A stretch of DNA of 64,000 nt from Diaporthe sp. PMI_573 (taxonomy: Eukaryota > Ascomycota > Sordariomycetes > Diaporthales > Diaporthaceae). Under the pieces are notes generated by a model, which saw only the letters and a list, made by a program, of their open reading frames with translations, did no database searches and was not told the DNA's origin. Position 1 is the first letter of the stretch. Each line of letters starts with the position of its first letter. Location: positions 124,001-188,000 of the forward strand of contig JAJTUP010000092.1 in assembly GCA_021399435.1 (NCBI GenBank), read 5' to 3'. Position numbers and translations under genes: made by a program. This document shows positions 59,085-64,000 of the stretch, piece after piece.

Positions 59085-59519
59085 GTCAGGGCGGGACGGC
59101 TCAGGTTGTGTCTCGCTGTTTATCTAGCCAGGACGATAAGCTGGACATTTCCTCCTGGAGTCACACCTATGGCCACTCCGGCCGCAGGCAGAGCAAGTAT
59201 ACTTTTACGCTCTTTGAGTAGCCTTATTTGCTGTAAGAATCCTCCTGGTTGCTGAACGGGGCTGGCGAGCCAGTGATCTCTAGTCTCTAATCCTTGGTAG
59301 TTCCGAAAGTAGTTCGCCTGGAGGAAGACGGGTCGTGATTCTACTACTTAGGGACGTTTCCGTACTTGTTATCAGACTGCCGGCAGACTCACTAATACTA
59401 GCAGCTAGAGAATAGGAAACCCCAAGGTCTAGTAGGATGTTCGGGCCATAACTAGCGTTGGATTTTTCTAACAACTAGAACCAATAGCGGTGGAAGTCTG
59501 AAAGGCAGAAGTACTAATG

Positions 59520-61385
59520 GTCGGATTCCACCGCTCTTTCCTAATCGTGGGCACATGGGAGACCCATTTCTCGGCGAAACCGGCTAGTGCAGGGCTTATT
59601 TGCCCGTACGGGGTTCTTCTGCCGGTGTTCTATAACTAGGTCAGCTACTAACCAAGTAATTTGTCCAATGACCTCGTTGAAAATCTTGTTGATCCGGTTT
59701 AGAACATTTAGCTTCGATTAGGCCTCCATGTTTCGGTGTTGTTGAATTTGCATCCGAACCGATTTCTCAATACCTCTGCAGGTGCCAAGGAAGTCGCTGT
59801 TCTTCCTTTTGTTATGGCCAAGGAATGATTTTAAATGCCTGTGCTGAGACTCTCCTCTGAAGCAGCTGTCAGTCCAGTGAGTGATGATTATATAAATGTG
59901 ACCTTTACAAAGTACTCCACAAGATGCCAAAATGGGGAGTGTTTGGAAAGAATGCCTTGCACAAGGCTTTCTTCCTGCCCTCGCGCAACCACTCTCTCTG
60001 CAAGTACTGGACGGCATCGCGGTGGCCTTCGCTCTTTGACCAGGCTCTTGAGAACTTGGCCCACTCTCTTTTGAATTCTTTTTCTGTTGGGGCATCGATA
60101 ATAGCGTAAAATCCGGATTTAAAGGTATCCCAATCTTCGACAGAAATGCGTTGTGCTGTGTTGCAATTTTTCTGAATAGCCTCGAAGACATGCCAGCGGC
60201 AAAGGATGATCATGGCGTTAGGATAGACGGCACGGATCGCATTTGACTCCGCAATCTCTGCATCCACAATAAAAACAGACGCTTTAATTCGTTGGTTTCT
60301 AAGTTGCTGGAGAGACCAAGTATAATATTCTTCTTCTTTGCCATAGACAAAGGAGACCCTCAATGTGTACGGCTTATGCCGCCCGGTAAAGCCTACATCA
60401 ATTAGCTCGTTAGCCGTAAATAGAGGTTATAGACACTTACTAACGAAGTGTATAAGCGGTATATTGTATGCGTTTGTTCCAAATATGGAATCCATTATTA
60501 TGACATCTAAGTCCCTTGCTGACCCTTGCAAGTCCAGAGACTCTTCGTACGCCATGAAGAGAAAACAGAGTTGGTTCGGGTCGTCTCTTTGGAAACCGGG
60601 TTGACAGATTATCTCCCGGCTTTGGTAATCTTTATAGAGCGCATTTAAGGGAGATAGACCTTGCAGGGATCGGTGGTATAAAGTCCTTCGACGATTATGG
60701 ATATCTACCGCAAGGAGATGTTTGATTCCACGCTCTATAAAGATTGCCAGGATCTTCGAAGTCTTTACTTTGTTCAAAATCAGTTTGTCGACTTCCGCTT
60801 GATCCTCCTTCTCGAGACGGCGGTGACTGGGATGTGCTACAGGTCCGTCGCTTAGGCCATGATTATAGACGTGTTGACTTTGGTCTTCCTTATGCCTAAT
60901 TTCCTATTGGTCTATACCCATCTTAACCTTAATAGCGTTAATGAGAAAGGACAGCCTGTCTTCCTCGATCCTCGATCAACCTTTAGCTTCCGCTTTCCTT
61001 TTGCTTTCGCCTCGCGATTGACCTTTTCTTGGAAGTCTGCGTCAAATGATGGCTTTGCTTCTGCGCGGTCACATTGCCAGACAAGCTTCTTTTTTCCAAT
61101 TGGGTCTCCCGTAACTTTTGAGACTTTTTGATTGGTCCGTCTAACACGGATGCTGTAGCCCTGGCATTTTGCAAATTCAAGGAGCTTTCGTCTTATATCT
61201 TCGAAAGAAGAGTACGTGGTGCCTTTGGGTGGTAGCTTCAGAAGTTGCTCCTCACACTCGGCTACTGCTGCAGATGTATCCCGTTGGTCGGACTCGGAGC
61301 CCGACGAAATCTCTGTCTTTGCATCCACATATGTCTTGTCGCTAGAAGTAGAGTGATCATTAAGGTGATTGGGCAAGGCGGACAT
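59520..61385 (-). pseudogene. MULE transposase with FAR1-type DNA-binding domain, inactivated
   Basis: The ATG at 61385 starts an acidic leader, then a FAR1-type domain (YSSFEDIRRKLLEFAKCQGY ... KKLVWQCDR ... KTGCPFSL). At about 60,915 a one-base frame change and a TAG (Trp codon) follow. The MULE DDE core is in 60,780-59,900, including NAIRAVYPNAMIILCRWHVF and KSGFYAIIDAP. A TAA replaces CAA after the residues VSKCL near 60,430. The C-terminal part with CTSRFREEMGLPCAHD-like sequence at about 59,570 resembles the SWIM-type finger of these transposases. The enzyme would cut at the long TIRs; this copy is dead. Confidence 0.85.
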
Positions 61386-61654
61386 GGTGACGGTACGATT
61401 ATTATATCAGCTTCCTGTCAATTGACCGACAACTGAGCAGCGGCACTAGCAGGCGGTGAGAAGAAATTTTGGTGGATATGTTGACACCTGAGGCACCAAC
61501 ATCGCGATTCTTTCCATTTTTCAGGGCCTCAACACCGCGCAAGTTAATGTCGAATTCCAAATTATGATGCTGTTGCTATTGAAACTATGGTAAGCTACAG
61601 GTAAGGAATTAATTTGAATGTCTGCGCAGCCAGTGTTTGGACTCTGTGCTTGAG

Positions 61655-61744
61655 AGGGGGTATGGATGCATTTCGAGGGAGGGTACGAGAATGAGAATGG
61701 GGAGGTACGCGAATGAACTAGGGGGGGTAAGTGTAAAGCTACTC
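61655..61744 (-). repeat. right TIR of MULE
   Basis: Reverse complement of the left TIR, followed directly by the second copy of ACAAGTCAG. Confidence 0.88.
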
Positions 61745-61839
61745 ACAAGTCAGCCCAGGCTACATGAAATAAAGATACTGCGTCTTCTGCCATTGTAACA
61801 TCAAGTCTTTTCACCAGTCACTGATCATTCATTCAAGCC

Positions 61840-62730
61840 ATGGAACTATCAAAGGAAGAAGAAGCAAGGCGCGCTACTCTGAACGCCGACGATGGCGATG
61901 GCGATGGTGACGCCCTCCCCGCATACTCTGATGAGCCCTCACAGGGACCGACAGCAGAGTCCCCTTTCAATTTCCCGTCCGATGTGCCAGCTGCTCCAGC
62001 TCCAACATATTTAACGGCATCACCACTAACAACATCCGCCGGATTGCAGCGCCCCATCGCGATTCCTCAGATCACCCTAGATAAAACCGCTCCTTTCCTG
62101 GACGCTTATGTACCCCCGCTCCTGCAATACGGTATTACTCCTTTGTCCTGGCGATCCTTTCTAAGCACTATGTCCGCCTTTCTGGCCGCAAAAGTCTCAG
62201 AAAAGGCCCTATCCCACGCAGTAGATATGGGGCGATACGTGGTCTACGTGCCGAAGCGTTTCGGCTAAAGCACCCTAGACTACGCGAAAGCGGTGAGGCA
62301 TAACATTATCCACGCCGCTAAGAATGGTAACTTTGTTGGTGCCGCGTTTGGCGTTGTCGGGGGGGCTATCAGCCTGCCTATTGTGACGGCCGCCTGTGCC
62401 GTGGGAGCGGTGGCGAGTCTACCCGGAGTGGCTATCGGTGCCGTGACGCAGAAGCCGCAGACGCCCAGGGAGAGGGCTGCTGCGTATGTAGCTGCCGCGA
62501 CCAGGAGGTGGTTAGAGGCGAGAGGGCTGTGAGCTAGGCTTGTGAATACCGGGGAACTTATGGAGATTACTGGGTTGCCGGCGACGAGACTTCTGGATAT
62601 TGCGCATGTAAGCGCGGACCAGAGTGCGGCGGGACAGATAGGTGCATTGAGGGCGTGGATTGGTGAATTACGGATCTTTACGGGGAGCACGCTGAATTTG
62701 GGGGCTGATACGTTGTGGTTGGTGATTTAG
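61840..62730 (+). pseudogene. glycine-rich membrane-segment protein gene with two premature stops
   Basis: One frame of 297 codons starts at the ATG at 61840 and is broken by TAA (62266-62268) and TGA (62530-62532), both possible C to T changes from CAA and CGA. The N-terminus is acidic and proline-rich. A conserved-looking block follows (APFLDAYVPPLLQYGITPL, then SAFLAAKVSEKALSH), then a glycine- and alanine-rich hydrophobic segment at about residues 164-200 (FVGAAFGVVGGAISLP, AVGAVASLPGVAIGAV) that looks like a glycine-zipper hairpin. I know similar unnamed ascomycete proteins but no function. Its start lies 86 bp after the MULE duplication, so the element sits in its promoter. An intact allele would probably be membrane associated. 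Confidence 0.65.
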
Positions 62731-63238
62731 GAGGAAGGCGCTGAAGCGACGGTGGCGGGAGAAACGATGATGCGAAGTAATAAATAGCTTCTATTGATTA
62801 TGCCGTTGGGCGGTGAGACAGAACTTAGCTCGATGAACAATGGTCATTTATTGGTGATCTCACGCAGGCAAGAGTAGGGGACAGAGTAGTGTGGTTTGGC
62901 CGTAACGGGTCACCTGGCGCTCCAGTCTTATGGCTGGGGCGTCAGACGGGCCCCGTTTGCGCTCCCCCGACGGGGAGGCAATTGTCTGTATATTGAGATT
63001 CTATATACAGAGGGATGGAGGGAGGGAAAAAGCGCGCCTTGACTGCGTGAGACGTGACGAGACTGCTCCCAGAGGCGCGCAACTGACTCCGTTCGAGTTA
63101 GTTGCGGGAGGGAAAACACCTTTGTTGATTCCTCCGAGGTCGGGAGCCGTTCTGTGGCGAGTTACGTGAGGCAACCCCAATAAAATACACCCATTTATCC
63201 CCGGGGGACGGGGGTGGGGCGAAGAGACAGAATTTAGC
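62731..63238. other. intergenic, no supported gene
   Basis: GC-rich. Short frames on both strands conflict and carry no motif. Confidence 0.35.
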
Positions 63239-63772
63239 TTGGTGCCCATTGTCATCGAGCTTCCAGCACAAGTCTACCGAGACCGGATACTCGAGGGCTT
63301 ACTATACGAAAAAGACTGGGATCAAATCACACTTTACGAGGATCCTGACACGGGGGAAACGGAAGTTAAGGGAAGAATCACTGCGTTCATCCCCCTGTTT
63401 TTGGATGTCTGCCTCAAGAGTCTTCTGAACAATGATGAGGAAAGGCACGTTCTGGTGCCCAAAAAAGAATATACTAACGAAACTCGGCGATTCGAGGACA
63501 GTGAAAGGGGTAATAAGTTGACGATAAGGTCACAACCAAAGGGGAGCTTGAACGGTCGCCGGAAGTCGGACATAAAAATCTTGAACTACTCCTGTGCTAA
63601 GCAGAAGTTTCCGGATGCATACCCGAGGATTAACTTTTTGGAATCGACGTACGTAAGAAAACGATTCTTAAGACCTGGCCCAAAAGTACTTATTGTGAAT
63701 CCGATGAATTCTCGACCGGCATGGACGATGTCAACGACCAGAGGAGGGCGTGCGGGCAGAAGGGGCTTTTAA
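63239..63772 (+). CDS. possible coding fragment, unknown
   Basis: The frame is open for 177 codons but begins at GTG; no upstream ATG exon was identified. The start (VPIVIELPAQVYRDRILEG) loosely resembles the LPxEVR-IL pattern at the beginning of fungal F-box-like proteins, followed by charged sequence with DPDTGETEVKG and KSLLNNDEERHVLVPKK. A neighbouring frame continues plausibly to about 63,870 (HESNPDFDSDGLADDLEQ), so an intron or frameshift may be present. It could be a relic. Confidence 0.3.
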   Translation: MVPIVIELPAQVYRDRILEGLLYEKDWDQITLYEDPDTGETEVKGRITAFIPLFLDVCLKSLLNNDEERHVLVPKKEYTNETRRFEDSERGNKLTIRSQPKGSLNGRRKSDIKILNYSCAKQKFPDAYPRINFLESTYVRKRFLRPGPKVLIVNPMNSRPAWTMSTTRGGRAGRRGF

Positions 63773-64000
63773 AGGTGCCCAGACCACACAAGAGGTGGCC
63801 TCATGAATCGAACCCTGATTTCGACTCCGATGGACTGGCAGACGATCTGGAACAGACGAAGATATAGAGAGCTTGAAGTGTTTCAATTTGTAAATATAAA
63901 AGCAACTGCAGGCGATAGCAAGAAATAGCAAATCTGGAGGCGGGACCTTCAGTGAACTTGCCACGAGAAGCAGCACATTCACAGGCAGGACCTGCTGGTT

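Larger units (their letters stand above)
56632..61744. mobile_element. Mutator-like element (MULE) with extra genes
   Basis: The 5,113-bp element has terminal inverted repeats of about 90 bp (56632-56724 and 61655-61744) starting GAGTAGCTTTACACTTACCC. It is flanked by an exact 9-bp direct duplication ACAAGTCAG (56623-56631 and 61745-61753). Long TIRs and a 9-bp duplication are diagnostic of Mutator elements. Inside are a minus-strand FAR1/MULE transposase relic, a plus-strand frame with a DUF3716-like cysteine domain and an intact minus-strand 325-codon frame. The perfect duplication and near-identical TIRs suggest a fairly recent insertion, but RIP-type stops have already killed two genes. 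Confidence 0.92.

Noticed and set aside
59718..60191. 157-codon minus-strand frame inside the MULE
   Set aside because: Its first half is in a different phase from the transposase; only the last part matches the displaced transposase frame, so it is not a separate gene.

Overview
The window looks like a gene-poor, transposon-rich stretch of a filamentous ascomycete (Pezizomycotina) genome. Genes have several short GT-AG introns. A fungal NLR (esterase-NACHT-ankyrin), a cysteine-rich secreted protein and Fot1/pogo, Copia and Mutator-like elements are present. The repeats are flooded with C:G to T:A transitions and TAG/TAA codons, the signature of repeat-induced point mutation (RIP). No species is assigned. 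Composition is two-compartment: near-balanced GC islands carry the genes, and very AT-rich blocks carry eroded transposons.

Layout. 1-14,400: a decayed glycosyltransferase-like gene; two divergent AIG1/IAN-type GTPase genes about 1 kb apart (3,366-5,439 minus; 6,450-7,973 plus); and an allantoate-permease-type MFS gene killed by a solo LTR insertion plus other lesions. 14,880-20,530: a heavily RIP-eroded element with at least two coding relics, one with C2H2-like fingers. 21,050-27,800: a double-motif cysteine-rich protein, a 2.2-kb pogo-type transposon with clear TIRs and TA duplication, an intact secreted 12-cysteine protein, and a broken lysine-rich gene. 27,789-32,089: the NLR, whose last intron is a 74-bp minisatellite that repeats its own splice donor. 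32,600-55,800: mostly dead repeats, including a solo LTR, a full-length 7.7-kb Copia element (208-bp LTRs, 5-bp duplication), a Fot1-like transposon 17 bp downstream of it and a third pogo-type relic. 55,844-62,730: a 5.1-kb Mutator-like element with a perfect 9-bp duplication. It carries two non-transposase reading frames and lies between a minus-strand ankyrin-type gene fragment and a plus-strand gene for a glycine-rich membrane protein.

The surviving or recently dead genes suggest an accessory compartment concerned with intracellular surveillance and secretion: NLR, GTPases with effector-like C-termini, ankyrin-repeat and membrane-segment proteins, and a candidate effector. Several host-like genes carry single premature stops that are each explained by one transition. 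This suggests RIP reached them as duplicates or by leakage from neighbouring repeats. All family assignments are by eye; no database search was run.
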